From Gammaproteobacteria bacterium (lineage in GTDB: Bacteria > Pseudomonadota > Gammaproteobacteria > HK1): a DNA stretch of 64,000 nucleotides. The stretch's first letter is position 1. Every line of letters begins with the position of its first letter. The notes beneath the pieces are model-generated. The model was not told the DNA's origin. It made no database searches and was given only the letters and a program-made list of their open reading frames with translations. The stretch covers positions 62,001 through 126,000 of the forward strand of contig JAJFJT010000036.1 of the NCBI GenBank assembly GCA_021773795.1, written 5' to 3'. This document shows positions 9,212 to 20,739 of the stretch, piece after piece. A program made the position numbers and the translations under genes.

Positions 9212-9220
9212 TGCTATATT
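9212..9220 (+). promoter_or_regulatory. Extended -10 promoter of the aldolase gene
   Basis: TGC followed by TATATT gives an extended -10 element 38 bases before the aldolase start codon. No good -35 box is visible at the normal distance, which is tolerated for extended -10 promoters. The flanking 100 bases are AT-rich compared with the genes. Confidence 0.4.
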
Positions 9221-9257
9221 TTTCTGTACATAAGTTTATCTCAATGAGGAATCTGTG

Positions 9258-10310
9258 ATGACTGATATTCAGGCTTTACTGGGTCGCGAGGCAGAGGATC
9301 TGCTGGAATATGAGTGCACCGGTATTCCGCATTCCCTGCTGCATTTGCCCGGACCCGATTTCGTCGACCGGGTAGTAGCTCAAAGCGACCGCACGCCGGC
9401 GCTGCTGCGTAATCTGCAAGCGCTCTACAATCACGGCCGGACTGCGGGAAGCGGCTATCTTTCCCTGTTGCCGGTGGATCAGGGAGTGGAACATTCGGCC
9501 GGGGCCTCCTTTGCTCCCAACCCAATCTATTTTGATCCGGAAAATATCGTTCGCCTCGCCATGGAGGGCGGTTGCAACGCGGTGGTCTCCACGCTGGGTG
9601 TACTCGGCTCGGTCAGCCGCGCCTACGCCCATCGCATCCCCTTTCTGGTAAAGCTCAACCACAACGAGCTACTGACCTATCCCAACAGTTTCGACCAGAC
9701 CCTGTTCGCCAGTGTCAATCAGGCCTTTGATTTAGGTGCTATCGCCGTGGGGGCGACGGTATTTTATGGCTCAGCGGAATCACGCCGACAGATCATGGAG
9801 GTCAGCGAGGCCTTCGCTCGCGCCCATGAGCTGGGCATGGTCACAGTGCTGTGGGCCTATCTTCGCAATAGCGCCTTCAAACACGAGGGCACGGACTACC
9901 ATGCCTCCGCAGATCTCACCGGCCAGGCCAATCATCTGGCAGCTACCATCGGGGCGGATATCATCAAACAAAAACAGGCGGAGAATAACGGTGGCTACGG
10001 TGCCATCGGCTTCGGCAAAACCCATCCGCGGGTCTATGACACCCTCTGCAGTGATCATCCCATCGATCTGGTGCGCTACCAGGTGGCCAATTGCTATATG
10101 GGTCGGGCGGGATTGATCAACTCTGGCGGCGCGTCCAGTGGACACGGTGATCTGCAACAGGCAGTACGCACTGCGGTGATTAACAAACGGGCAGGGGGGA
10201 TGGGCATGATCTCTGGCCGCAAGGCCTTCCAGAAACCCATGTCCGAGGGCATCCGGCTACTGCGCTCGATTCAGGACGTTTATCTATCCCCTGAGGTAAC
10301 TATCGCGTAG
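9258..10310 (+). CDS. fbaB: Class I fructose-bisphosphate aldolase (DhnA/FbaB type)
   Basis: A 350-residue Schiff-base aldolase that cleaves fructose-1,6-bisphosphate in glycolysis and runs in reverse in gluconeogenesis or the Calvin cycle. The family blocks are clear: [46 protein letters not shown] and [17 protein letters not shown], ending in [17 protein letters not shown]. The lysine-rich DIIKQK block is the likely Schiff-base site. ATG 9258 is chosen over the GTG three bases earlier because TGAGGA lies at a suitable distance. Single gene; no terminator is evident before the convergent purA. Confidence 0.9.
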   Translation: MTDIQALLGREAEDLLEYECTGIPHSLLHLPGPDFVDRVVAQSDRTPALLRNLQALYNHGRTAGSGYLSLLPVDQGVEHSAGASFAPNPIYFDPENIVRLAMEGGCNAVVSTLGVLGSVSRAYAHRIPFLVKLNHNELLTYPNSFDQTLFASVNQAFDLGAIAVGATVFYGSAESRRQIMEVSEAFARAHELGMVTVLWAYLRNSAFKHEGTDYHASADLTGQANHLAATIGADIIKQKQAENNGGYGAIGFGKTHPRVYDTLCSDHPIDLVRYQVANCYMGRAGLINSGGASSGHGDLQQAVRTAVINKRAGGMGMISGRKAFQKPMSEGIRLLRSIQDVYLSPEVTIA

Positions 10311-10401
10311 CCCCAGGGATGGGGTGTATGTCGCCAGACGTCGGGAACGGATGGCGACGAGCTTGGGAACGGCGCGGCTGTTGTCAAACCCACAAGGAGT
10401 G

Positions 10402-11835
<1,434 letters not shown>

Positions 11836-11857
11836 TTAGCGTCTACACAAATGCCGC

Positions 11858-13051
11858 TCAGGAAACAGGCCGCGGCACCCAGGCGCCATCACTCTCCACC
11901 AGTTCCAGATCACAGTCCATCTCTCGCGGACCTTCCTGCTGATTGGGAAGCCCCTGCACCACCTGCTCGCCACGAGCGCGTAATTCAGCGATAACCGCCA
12001 GCAACTCCGGGGCATCGGACCAAGGTGCAAATATGCGCCCCGCCTGTTGCGTATGTCCGCCGCCATCAAGTAGCGCCAGGGTATTGAGATCGGTACTAAA
12101 ACCGGTGGCCGGACGGCTGCGCCCAAAGGCCGCGCCGATACCATCATAACGCCCACCACGTGCCACTTCCTGACCGTGCCCCGGCACGAAGGCCGCAAAT
12201 ACAAGCCCCGGGTGGTAGCGATAACCGCGCAATTCAGCCAGGTCGTAGTGCAGCGCAACGCCCGGTGCTCGCATGCCCATTACCTGCTCCAATGCCTCCA
12301 GCGCACCAAGGGCCGCCAGCACCGCTGGGCCGCCCCCCTTAAGCAGGCGTCGTGCCTGCGGCAATACCTCGGAGCCACCATTGAGATCCGCGAGCCCGAC
12401 TATGCGTTTGGCATCGGCCGTTTTTACCTGCTGGACTTCCAGCAAGGCGGCAATTTCCGCATGCGCCTTACGCTGCAGGGCGTCGAAGAGATCGGCTTCC
12501 GCCGACTCACCCAGTTCCAGCTTGTCTACCAAGGCATGGAAAATACCTACGTGGCCGAGATCCAGATGAACGCCCTCAGCCCCCGCAGCCTCCAGGGTGG
12601 CGAGCATCAGGCAAAGCACTTCGGCATCACTCTCGATGCCCGCATGTCCGTACAGCTCGGCACCCACCTGAAAGGGGCTGCGGCTACGGGAGAAACCAGC
12701 GGGACGGGAATGTAAAACGGTGCCGAGATAACATAGCCGCACCGGCCCCTCACGGCGCAAATGATGGGCATCGATACGCGCCACCTGCGGAGTCATATCG
12801 GCACGTACCGCCATCAGTCGGCCAGTGAGCTGGTCCGTTAGCTTAAAGGTCTGTAGCTCCAGATCACTGCCGGCACTGATGTGCAGTGATTCCAGATATT
12901 CGATAAAGGGCGGGATGACGAGTTCGTATCCCCAGCTACCAAAGAGATCCACCAACCGACGGCGCAGAGACTCAAAATGTGCCGCCTGCGGGGGCACGAT
13001 CTCATCGATGCCCTCGGGTAGTAACCAGCGGTCGAGAGGTGCGGCGCTCAT
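11858..13051 (-). CDS. hisZ: ATP phosphoribosyltransferase regulatory subunit
   Basis: A 397-residue HisZ, a histidyl-tRNA-synthetase-like protein that lacks synthetase activity and activates short-form HisG in histidine synthesis. Class II landmarks are present (LFGSWGYELVIPPFIEYLES, RADMTPQVARIDA), while the anticodon-binding end is missing, as expected. hisG is not in the window. The start overlaps the end of the DUF2065 gene by four bases, placing it in the hfl operon tail. Confidence 0.92.
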   Translation of the reverse strand: MSAAPLDRWLLPEGIDEIVPPQAAHFESLRRRLVDLFGSWGYELVIPPFIEYLESLHISAGSDLELQTFKLTDQLTGRLMAVRADMTPQVARIDAHHLRREGPVRLCYLGTVLHSRPAGFSRSRSPFQVGAELYGHAGIESDAEVLCLMLATLEAAGAEGVHLDLGHVGIFHALVDKLELGESAEADLFDALQRKAHAEIAALLEVQQVKTADAKRIVGLADLNGGSEVLPQARRLLKGGGPAVLAALGALEALEQVMGMRAPGVALHYDLAELRGYRYHPGLVFAAFVPGHGQEVARGGRYDGIGAAFGRSRPATGFSTDLNTLALLDGGGHTQQAGRIFAPWSDAPELLAVIAELRARGEQVVQGLPNQQEGPREMDCDLELVESDGAWVPRPVS

Positions 13052-13233
13052 CGGATCAAAGCCAACAGGATGACACCCACCACCATGCAGCTCAGGCCAA
13101 CAAAACGCAGCGCACTATCACTCATTTCATTCATTAATTTCATGGTCCGGCGCAAACCCCGGGGGTTGAGAAAGGGCATGATGCCCTCGATGACCAGCAC
13201 TAGCGCCAGTGCGGCCCACAAATCCTGCCACAT
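13048..13233 (-). CDS. DUF2065 small membrane protein (YjeT type)
   Basis: A 61-residue protein with two hydrophobic helices (about residues 3-20 and 42-60) around a basic loop, RGLRRTMKLMNEM. DUF2065 proteins of unknown function are regularly found between hflC and purA or hisZ, as here. It overlaps hisZ by four bases. Confidence 0.85.
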   Translation of the reverse strand: MWQDLWAALALVLVIEGIMPFLNPRGLRRTMKLMNEMSDSALRFVGLSCMVVGVILLALIR

Positions 13234-13245
13234 CAACACGCCCGA

Positions 13246-14118
13246 TTATTTTCCGCCCTTGCGCTTATTAAAGTAACGGAAAAAGTCGCTATCCGGGCTG
13301 AGCACCAGCACGTCGGAAGGATTGGCAAAGGTATTACGGTAGGCATTGATGCTGCGATAGAAACCGTAGAATTCTGCATCCTGCTGATAGGCATTGGCAT
13401 AGATCTCGGAGGCCGCTGCATCGCCCTCACCACGCAACTGCTCCGCCGTACCCTGTGCCTCCGCCAGCAACACCTCACGCTCACGATCCGCCTTGGCACG
13501 AATCACCTTGGCCGCCTCAGAACCACGGGAACGAAACATCTGGGCCACTTCCTTACGCTCTGCCGACATGCGCTGGAATACCGAGTTGCTCACATTCTCC
13601 GGCAGGTCAATACGCTTGACGCGTACATCGACGATCTGGATACCAAAGGGCACCGCCTCTTCATCAAGGGCCACGCTCAGCGTACTCATCATGTCGGCAC
13701 GCTCCCCCGAAACCACATCACGAATGGAGCGTTTGCCAAACTCGTCCTTCAGCCGCTTTTGCGCCACCGTAGAAAGACGCGAGGCCGCCCGCCGTTCATT
13801 ACCACCGGTAGCGGTGAAATAGCGCTCTACATCCTTGATCCGCCACTTCACGAAGGAATCTACCTTGACGTTCTTCTTCTCGCTGGTGAGATAGAGTTCC
13901 GGTTCAGAATCCAGCGTCTGCACCCGACTGTCAAACTTGGACACGCTCTGCAGCAAGGGAACTTTGAAATAAAGTCCCGGCGGGTAATCAGAGCGGATAA
14001 TCTTGCCCAGCTGAAACTTGATGGCAAGCTCACGCTCATCCACTACAAACAAACTACCCGAGGCGAGCACGCCCGCAAGCACCAGCAGCATGGCCACGGC
14101 CTTCAACTGATTAATCAT
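13246..14118 (-). CDS. hflC: HflC, SPFH-domain regulator of FtsH protease
   Basis: A 290-residue inner-membrane protein with an N-terminal anchor (residues 6-25) and an SPFH/band 7 domain that faces the periplasm. With HflK it forms a large ring around FtsH and modulates its proteolysis. Typical features are VVDERELAIKFQLG, the Arg/Glu-rich coiled coil around RMSAERKEVAQMFRSRG, and the end SDFFRYFNK. It overlaps hflK by four bases. Confidence 0.95.
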   Translation of the reverse strand: MINQLKAVAMLLVLAGVLASGSLFVVDERELAIKFQLGKIIRSDYPPGLYFKVPLLQSVSKFDSRVQTLDSEPELYLTSEKKNVKVDSFVKWRIKDVERYFTATGGNERRAASRLSTVAQKRLKDEFGKRSIRDVVSGERADMMSTLSVALDEEAVPFGIQIVDVRVKRIDLPENVSNSVFQRMSAERKEVAQMFRSRGSEAAKVIRAKADREREVLLAEAQGTAEQLRGEGDAAASEIYANAYQQDAEFYGFYRSINAYRNTFANPSDVLVLSPDSDFFRYFNKRKGGK

Positions 14119-15299
14119 CTTTCCCTCCCGCTACGCCGATCACCCGGCTGACGCAGACCACGGAGGATCTCCGTGGTGGTATCACGGCCACTGCCCGTGG
14201 CCGCGTCCGCCCCAGCACTTTGGGAAATCAGCTTGTCCAATGGCAGCAGCATCAAGTTATTCCCACCCTTGGTATCGACCACCACCTTGCTGGAACGGGA
14301 CAGCACCATTTCCATGGCATCCAGATAGAGACGCTGACGGGTAACCTCCGGGGCCTTCTGGTATTCCTCCAACACCTTGAGGAAGCGGCTGCCTTCACCA
14401 CGCGCCACGGTCTCAACCCGCTGCTTGTAGGCTTCGGCCCGCTCCTTCATGGCACTGGCCTCACCGCGCGCCTTGGGCAGAATATCCGCCGCATAGGCTC
14501 GCGCCTCATTTTTCTTGCGCTGCTCATCCTCACGGGCACGCACCGCATCGGAGAAGGCCTCTTGCACCTCTCTTGGCGGCTGCGCGCTCTGCATATTGAT
14601 AGCAGAGATCTGCAGACCGGTCTTATAACGATCGAGGATATCCTGGGTCAGCAGCTTCACCTGAGAGGCCACCTGTTCGCGCCCCTCGGTGATGACAAAA
14701 TCCATATTGCTCTTGCCCACGATCTCGCGCACCGCGCTCTCGGTGGCCTGACGCAGGGTCAGCTCGGGGTCACGCACCTGGAAAAGAAAATCAGCGGCAT
14801 CCTTGACCTGGTACTGCACCGCGAACTGAATATCGATGATATTTTCATCTTTGGTAAGCATCAGCGATTCGTGGGGTACCCCGGCATTACTGCCGCTGGC
14901 GCTACGAAAGCCAATCTCGGCATTGCGCACCTCTTCCACGTTTACCTTGCTCACCCGGTCGATGAAATAGGGTGCCCAATGCGGGCCGGAACCCGAGCTA
15001 TGGCTGTATTTTCCAAGGCGCAATACCACACCCACTTCGGCTGGCTCGATGATGTAAATACCAGCGGCAAACCATCCCAGCACCGCCAGAACGAGGATCA
15101 GGCCAAGCCCGGGAGCGCCAGGCCCGCTACTACCCGCTCCGGGCGCGCCAGGTGACTTCCGCCCCCCAAACAAACCACCGAGCATTGCCTGCAACTTGCG
15201 CAGAGCCTCATCCAGATCCGGGGGACCCGCCTGACCACCGCGATTACCCCAGGGATCCTTATCACCACCATTCCCGCCACCGGGTTGATTCCACGCCAT
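14115..15299 (-). CDS. hflK: HflK, SPFH-domain partner of HflC
   Basis: A 394-residue partner of HflC. It has a Gly/Pro-rich cytoplasmic N-terminus, a membrane anchor at about 70-90, the band 7 domain and a long coiled coil (AFSDAVRAREDEQRKKNEAR). The start at 15299 (MAWNQPGGG) is preceded by GGAGA at seven bases and matches the family. The 245 bases upstream, before hflX, hold no gene that I can support and may carry an internal promoter. Confidence 0.95.
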   Translation of the reverse strand: MAWNQPGGGNGGDKDPWGNRGGQAGPPDLDEALRKLQAMLGGLFGGRKSPGAPGAGSSGPGAPGLGLILVLAVLGWFAAGIYIIEPAEVGVVLRLGKYSHSSGSGPHWAPYFIDRVSKVNVEEVRNAEIGFRSASGSNAGVPHESLMLTKDENIIDIQFAVQYQVKDAADFLFQVRDPELTLRQATESAVREIVGKSNMDFVITEGREQVASQVKLLTQDILDRYKTGLQISAINMQSAQPPREVQEAFSDAVRAREDEQRKKNEARAYAADILPKARGEASAMKERAEAYKQRVETVARGEGSRFLKVLEEYQKAPEVTRQRLYLDAMEMVLSRSSKVVVDTKGGNNLMLLPLDKLISQSAGADAATGSGRDTTTEILRGLRQPGDRRSGRER

Positions 15300-15544
15300 A
15301 GTTACGTCTCCGATTACCAATGGACTGCCACCAGTAAAATGATCATTTACTCTAATCTCGCCCCAAAGCGCCCAACCATTAAAAAGGAAGGAAATGCTTC
15401 AATCAGGGTCGGGTTAACTAACTCTTTAAGAACAACTTGCCGGGGGTCCGTCACAGCAACCATGGAACCCCCGAGAACGAAGGCGGCATTGTGCCAACTC
15501 CGCGCAGAAAAGGCCACGTTTAGGCGTCATTGACGGGTGCCGCC

Positions 15545-16828
15545 TCATGCCGCGATGGCGGCGCGATCCAGACCCTCGTCACGGCATAATTTTTCCAGTA
15601 ATGAAGGCTCGATCTCCACCTTCAGGGTCCAGCTACCCTGCTCATCGACGGCTTCGTGAAGGATGGTGCCCAACTCAAAGAAACGCGCCCGCAGACGCCC
15701 CTCGGCGGTGGATAAATGCACCTCGCAGCGCACCATACGCCGGGCAAATCGTTCCATCAGCAAGTCACGGAGCAGCGGTATCCCCTCGCCGCTATGGGCA
15801 GAGACCCAGGCCCGCTGGACAGTACCCTCACTATCGCGATCCAGGCGTGGCACTTGCTCCTCCATCAGATCCAACTTGTTATAGACCTCGATCTGCGGCA
15901 CGTCGCCAGCACCAATCTCCGCCAATACCTCATTGACCTGGGCAATGCGTAATTCGCGCTCGGGGGCCGCGGCATCGATGACATGAAATAACAGACTGGC
16001 GCTCCGGGTTTCTTCCAGCGTGGCACGAAAAGCAGCCACCAGATCGTGCGGTAGATGGCGAATAAAGCCCACCGTATCCGCCAACACAAAGGGGCCCGCC
16101 CCGTCCGTCTTAACCCGTCGCAGCGTAGGATCCAGGGTGGCAAACAAACGATCCTCCGCCAGCACATTGGCCCCGCTCAACCTATTGAAAATGCTGGATT
16201 TTCCAGCATTCGTGTAACCCACCAGGGCAATCACCGGGACATCGGCCTTGCGGCGTGAGCGACGACTCAATTCCCGGCGTTTCTCCACCCCGTCCAGACG
16301 ACGATTGATCTGCTTGATGCGGGCGCTCAACAGACGGCGGTCGGTCTCCAGCTGCTTTTCACCCGGCCCACGCAAACCGATACCACCTTTCTGACGCTCG
16401 AGATGGGTCCAGCCGCGCACCAGGCGGGTGGATAAGTGGCGCAATTGCGCCAGCTCCACCTGCAGCTTGCCCTCAAAACTCTGGGCGCGCTGAGCGAAGA
16501 TATCGAGAATCAGACCGGTGCGATCCAGTACCCGGCACTGCAGCAACTGTTCGAGATTACGTTCCTGCCCCGGATTAAGGGCGTGATCAAAGATCACCAG
16601 TTCGGCCCCGGTTTCTTGCACCTGCTCGTGGATCTCTTCGGCCTTGCCGCGACCGACAAAATACCGCGCGTCCGGTGCCCGTCTGCGGCCACCAATCAAG
16701 GCTAGCGGCTCGGCACCCGCAGAAACCACGAGCTCGCGAAATTCCCCCACGTCCTCATGGATCGCGGCGTCATTAAATTCCAGGTGAACGAGAACAGCGG
16801 CGGAACCGCCCTCGGGGCGCTCAAACAA
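15545..16828 (-). CDS. hflX: Ribosome-associated GTPase HflX
   Basis: A 427-residue GTPase that splits stalled or stress-damaged ribosomes. The N-terminal HflX domain (residues 1-180, with GGRRRAPDARYFVGRGKAEEI) is followed by the linker GIGLRGPGEKQLETDRR and a G domain with GYTNAGKSSIFN, DTVGFIRHLP and NKLD. It lies 44 bases after hfq, as in other gammaproteobacteria. Confidence 0.95.
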   Translation of the reverse strand: MFERPEGGSAAVLVHLEFNDAAIHEDVGEFRELVVSAGAEPLALIGGRRRAPDARYFVGRGKAEEIHEQVQETGAELVIFDHALNPGQERNLEQLLQCRVLDRTGLILDIFAQRAQSFEGKLQVELAQLRHLSTRLVRGWTHLERQKGGIGLRGPGEKQLETDRRLLSARIKQINRRLDGVEKRRELSRRSRRKADVPVIALVGYTNAGKSSIFNRLSGANVLAEDRLFATLDPTLRRVKTDGAGPFVLADTVGFIRHLPHDLVAAFRATLEETRSASLLFHVIDAAAPERELRIAQVNEVLAEIGAGDVPQIEVYNKLDLMEEQVPRLDRDSEGTVQRAWVSAHSGEGIPLLRDLLMERFARRMVRCEVHLSTAEGRLRARFFELGTILHEAVDEQGSWTLKVEIEPSLLEKLCRDEGLDRAAIAA

Positions 16829-16872
16829 GTTCGTTTTCCAGAAGCAGCAACGTGCCTGGACTGATAATGGTG

Positions 16873-17121
16873 TTATTCCTGATCTTCGTCGTCGCCTTCA
16901 TCATGCCGTGGAAGCTTGATATTGCGGGCGGGAACAACGGTGGAAATCGCGTGTTTATAAACCATCTGACTGACAGAATTTTTGAGCAGCACCACGAACT
17001 GGTCGAAGGATTCGATCTGCCCCTGCAGCTTGATGCCATTGACCAAAAAGATGGCCACTGGCACGCGCTCCTTGCGCAGTGTATTCAGAAAAGGGTCCTG
17101 TAATGATTGTCCTTTGCTCAT
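16873..17121 (-). CDS. hfq: RNA chaperone Hfq
   Basis: An 82-residue Hfq, the hexameric Sm-like protein that pairs small RNAs with mRNAs. The Sm1 motif ([22 protein letters not shown]) and the Sm2 motif ([14 protein letters not shown]) are complete, and the start [12 protein letters not shown] is typical. The C-terminal tail is short and acidic ([10 protein letters not shown]), shorter than in Escherichia coli. Confidence 0.97.
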   Translation of the reverse strand: MSKGQSLQDPFLNTLRKERVPVAIFLVNGIKLQGQIESFDQFVVLLKNSVSQMVYKHAISTVVPARNIKLPRHDEGDDEDQE

Positions 17122-17261
17122 GGTGTTTCCTCCTGACTCACTCTTATTATGGCGCCCACAACTACGGTAGACCCACTGGCATCCATGCCGGTTCCCGGCT
17201 GATCAGCTTGGGCTGTGGTGCTTTTCCGTTGTCCAAGTATAAACCATATATATACGGCATC

Positions 17262-18218
17262 TCAGCGGAGCCGGGCGGTGAGCCAGGTCCGAACCGCCCC
17301 ATGTAGCCCCGGGTCATGGCAATCAAACCAGTGCGCACCCGCCTCCCCACGCAACCAGGTGAGTTGACGTTTGGCCAGCTGGCGGGTGGCCGCCAGGGCC
17401 TTTTGCACCATGGTGGGGTGATCCCAGATGCCATCAAGATAGGCCCACACCTGGCGATAACCGACCGACCGCACCGCTGGCAATGCGGACTGCAGATCGG
17501 GATTGGCACGCAGCGCCTCAACCTCTGCAACGAAACCACTATCGAGCATGGCCTGAAAACGTCGGGCGATGGCCTGATGGAGGATTTTTCGCCGCGCCGG
17601 CGCCAGAATCAGGGTCAAGATCCGGCCAGTCAGGCGACCTTCCGTGCCCGCGTCCCATTGCTCGCTCATGGGCCGACCGGTGAGTTCAATTACCTCAAGG
17701 GCACGTTGTAAACGCTGAGTATCCCGCGGATGCAAGCGTGCAGCAACCTCGGGATCGAGTGTTTGCAGACGCTGATGCAAACTCTCCCAACCCGCCTCTT
17801 CCGCCTCCTCCAGCAAGCGCTGGCGAATTCCCGGATGCGCCGCCGGCAGGAGGGCAAGGCCATCGCGGAGGGCGCGAAAATAGAGCCCGGTACCCCCCAC
17901 CAATAGCGGCATCCGCCCACGAGCACGAATTTCAGCAATTTCCTCCAGCGCATCCTCGCGAAAGCGTGCGGCGGAGTAGATTTCGGTGGGTTCGCAAATA
18001 TCCACCAGCCGATGAGGAAAGGCGGCGAGCACCTCGGCCGATGGCTTGCCGCTACCGATATTCAGGCCGCGGTAGACCAGCGCGGAATCCACGCTGACAA
18101 TATCGCAAGGGAAGTGTGTGCACAGTTCAAGGGCCAGCTCCGTCTTGCCACTGGCGGTGGGCCCCATGAGAAAGATCACGGGTAGTGAAGATGCCGAGTC
18201 CGATATAAGAGTGCCCAT
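17262..18218 (-). CDS. miaA: tRNA dimethylallyltransferase
   Basis: A 318-residue enzyme that adds a dimethylallyl group to A37 of tRNAs reading UNN codons. It has the P-loop GPTASGKTELALEL, the substrate motif DSALVYRGLNIGSGKP, and LVGGTGLYFRAL. The start at 18218 is chosen because it falls just after the mutL stop; the longer frame would overlap mutL. It sits in mutL-miaA-hfq order. Confidence 0.95.
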   Translation of the reverse strand: MGTLISDSASSLPVIFLMGPTASGKTELALELCTHFPCDIVSVDSALVYRGLNIGSGKPSAEVLAAFPHRLVDICEPTEIYSAARFREDALEEIAEIRARGRMPLLVGGTGLYFRALRDGLALLPAAHPGIRQRLLEEAEEAGWESLHQRLQTLDPEVAARLHPRDTQRLQRALEVIELTGRPMSEQWDAGTEGRLTGRILTLILAPARRKILHQAIARRFQAMLDSGFVAEVEALRANPDLQSALPAVRSVGYRQVWAYLDGIWDHPTMVQKALAATRQLAKRQLTWLRGEAGAHWFDCHDPGLHGAVRTWLTARLR

Positions 18219-18226
18219 AAGACCGG

Positions 18227-20026
18227 CTATGGAAACAAACGCCTCAGCGCTGCGTGATCCAGTTGCACCCAAAAGTCCCTGCCATCATCCGTGGCCTCCA
18301 GGGCTCGCAGTTCGGCCTCCATCTCCATGATACCCACGGGTAATCGCCTGGCCTCGGCCACATGCCGGGCCAATAGCGGCAATATGGCAAGGAGCTGCTC
18401 CTCTATGCCAGCGCCTGCCTCCCAGGCGGCAAATAACTCTGCGTACAACGGCTCCGGGGACACTCCACGCAATAACGCTGGTAGCTGATAAACCATAACC
18501 GACTCGGGACCACATATTCGTGGCTCCAGGGCCAGCATTCGCAACCACTCCGGCTCGGCCTCAAGGCGGGCAACGATGCTGGCCCCTGGATGCAACTCCA
18601 CCGGCAGCAACAGGGGTTGGGGGCAAAGCTTTTGCGCATCGACGGCAGCCTGCAGCTCATGTTCACTGTCCCGGCGCCACGCTGCACGGAGATCAACCAG
18701 CACCAGACCGGAACGATTCTCGGCGAGTAGATAAGGTCCTTCCATGAGACCAATGGCACGTCCCAGTGGCAGCTCGCGGGACGCCTCCGTGGCTGGCGAC
18801 GCCGGGGCCCCGTGCAGACGCCCATAGGCCGAGAGCTGTTCCCTGACCCGCGGCGCCGGTCCCACAACGTGGGTTCGTTTCCCCCCAGCGGGAACATGAT
18901 GGATCGGATATGAGGCTGGCTCTGGCGGGTTGGCTCCGGGCTCAACATTCATGCCCGGCAATTCCGTAGTCTCACTTTGCTCCAGTGCACGCTGTAAACT
19001 GCGGAAGATAAAGTCATGCACCAGCCGGGCCTCGTGAAACCGTACCTCCTGCTTGGCCGGATGGACATTGGCATCCACCCTGGCCGGGTCCAGCTCAAGA
19101 TAAAGCACGTAGGTGGGTTGGCGGCCGGGATAAAGCAGATCCTCAAAGGCCTGGCGAACCCCGTGCTGCAACAACCGGTCCTGTACCGCACGTCGATTGA
19201 CGAGAAAGTACTGCATGTCAGTCTGGCTGCGCGAAAAAGGCGGCAGTCCCAGCCAACCACTCAGGCGCAAGCCGGCACTCTCGTATTCCAGGGCCAGTGC
19301 GTTGTCCACAAATGCCTGTCCGCAAAGGCGTGCCACCCGCCTGGTCCTCGCCGCCGGCTCGGTTGCCGGTGCCAGTTGGAATACCCGCTGACCACCCCGC
19401 ACCAGCTCAAAGCCAGCTGAAAAATGGCTCAAGGCAGCACGCCGCACCACGGTCTCGATATGGCGAAATTCGGTCTTTTCGGCGCGCAGAAACTTGCGCC
19501 GCCCCGGCGTGTTGTAGAAAAGCTCACGCACCTCAATGCTGGTCCCCGGAGGGTGGGCCACGGGCTCCGGGGTGGAACTCTCATCGCCACCCTCCACCCT
19601 TAACGACCATCCCATGGACTCATCTCGGGTACGGGAATTAATACAAAAACGCGATACCGAGGCGATGCTCGACAGTGCCTCACCACGAAAGCCCAGACTG
19701 TCCACATCCTCCAGATCCGCCAGGCTACGGATCTTGCTGGTGGCATGGCTATCCACCGCCAGGGCCAGATCCTGCGGGTGGATACCAAAACCATCATCCC
19801 GCACGCGAATAAGCCCGGCACCACCACCCTCAACCTCTATATGCAGACGACGGGCACCGGCATCGAGGCTGTTTTCCAGCAACTCCTTGACCACCGAGGC
19901 GGGCCGCTCAATGACCTCTCCGGCGGCAATCTGGTTGGTCAGCGCCGCAGACAGAGGCCGAATCCGTGGTATCTCTCCAATATCATCAATAGTTGTTTCT
20001 TCAGCCACGAATACCCCGCTCCTCAT
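18227..20026 (-). CDS. mutL: DNA mismatch repair protein MutL
   Basis: About 599 residues. The N-terminal GHKL ATPase is complete: NQIAAGEVIERPASVVKELL, DDGFGI, HATSKI and GFRGEALSSI. The C-terminal dimerisation domain is present, but where endonuclease-type MutL has DQHAxxERI this protein reads VDLRAAWRRDS. Nicking activity is therefore unlikely from this site, and an external MutH-like nuclease would be expected. The start at 20026 is a best guess among upstream ATG codons. Confidence 0.95.
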   Translation of the reverse strand: MRSGVFVAEETTIDDIGEIPRIRPLSAALTNQIAAGEVIERPASVVKELLENSLDAGARRLHIEVEGGGAGLIRVRDDGFGIHPQDLALAVDSHATSKIRSLADLEDVDSLGFRGEALSSIASVSRFCINSRTRDESMGWSLRVEGGDESSTPEPVAHPPGTSIEVRELFYNTPGRRKFLRAEKTEFRHIETVVRRAALSHFSAGFELVRGGQRVFQLAPATEPAARTRRVARLCGQAFVDNALALEYESAGLRLSGWLGLPPFSRSQTDMQYFLVNRRAVQDRLLQHGVRQAFEDLLYPGRQPTYVLYLELDPARVDANVHPAKQEVRFHEARLVHDFIFRSLQRALEQSETTELPGMNVEPGANPPEPASYPIHHVPAGGKRTHVVGPAPRVREQLSAYGRLHGAPASPATEASRELPLGRAIGLMEGPYLLAENRSGLVLVDLRAAWRRDSEHELQAAVDAQKLCPQPLLLPVELHPGASIVARLEAEPEWLRMLALEPRICGPESVMVYQLPALLRGVSPEPLYAELFAAWEAGAGIEEQLLAILPLLARHVAEARRLPVGIMEMEAELRALEATDDGRDFWVQLDHAALRRLFP

Positions 20027-20087
20027 ATGCCCGCCATTGTCCCGCCGCCATCTTGCCTTGGCCAGTCTCAATAGCATCCTATTCCGC

Positions 20088-20093
20088 TATAAT
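20088..20093 (+). promoter_or_regulatory. Probable -10 box before the DUF2628 gene
   Basis: A perfect TATAAT lies 39 bases before the ATG at 20132, in the divergent gap between mutL and the DUF2628 gene. The -35 region at 17 bases (GTCTCA) is poor, so the assignment is tentative. Confidence 0.35.
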
Positions 20094-20131
20094 CGCGCTG
20101 ATTACCGCCATTCGAGTACATCAACCGAAAA

Positions 20132-20716
20132 ATGAACGCACAGACCGAAGCCAGCACCAGCGACAATCCCGATAACTCATCTCCAGACACCGAGACTCTG
20201 ATGCCACCCGCCTACGGCCACGTGGTGGGTGTGAAGGGTCACATCTATTATCTGAAAGTCTTTTACGACTTTCAGCAAAACGGTCAATTGTTCCGGCCGG
20301 TGTGGAACCTCCCCGCCTTTCTGTTTGCTGGCCTCTGGGCCTTCTATCGCAAGATGTATGTGAGTGCATTACTCTGGGCAATCGTTGTTTATGTCGCCCT
20401 GCAACTAGGGCTGAAAACGGACCCTGTTGCCATGACCCTCATACTAACCATGGCCCTGGCATTCGGGCTTTTTGGTAACGCCCTTTATTACCACAAGGTG
20501 GGACGGACAATCGCCCGTTTCTCCACTACCGACACCGAGGATCGGGACAAGGCCATCGCCAACCTGACCTTTGCCGGCGGGGTTCATAGCTGGCTACCGT
20601 GGTTGCTAATATCCATACTGGTGCTCAGCTCAGCGACCTCCATCGTCGCCAATTTTATTTCCGGCGAGGGTAGAAGTGGTGTATCCCTCATCCAGATGCT
20701 GATGCGTGCTGAGTAG
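20132..20716 (+). CDS. DUF2628 membrane protein
   Basis: A 194-residue protein with a polar N-terminus (about 60 residues), then NLPAFLFAGLWAFYRKMY, the hallmark of DUF2628, and three to four membrane helices (about residues 68-85, 90-120, 150-175). Function unknown. It lies 24 bases before the YihY-type gene and probably shares its transcript. Confidence 0.75.
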   Translation: MNAQTEASTSDNPDNSSPDTETLMPPAYGHVVGVKGHIYYLKVFYDFQQNGQLFRPVWNLPAFLFAGLWAFYRKMYVSALLWAIVVYVALQLGLKTDPVAMTLILTMALAFGLFGNALYYHKVGRTIARFSTTDTEDRDKAIANLTFAGGVHSWLPWLLISILVLSSATSIVANFISGEGRSGVSLIQMLMRAE

Positions 20717-20739
20717 CGACTACAAATAAATCCCGCACC

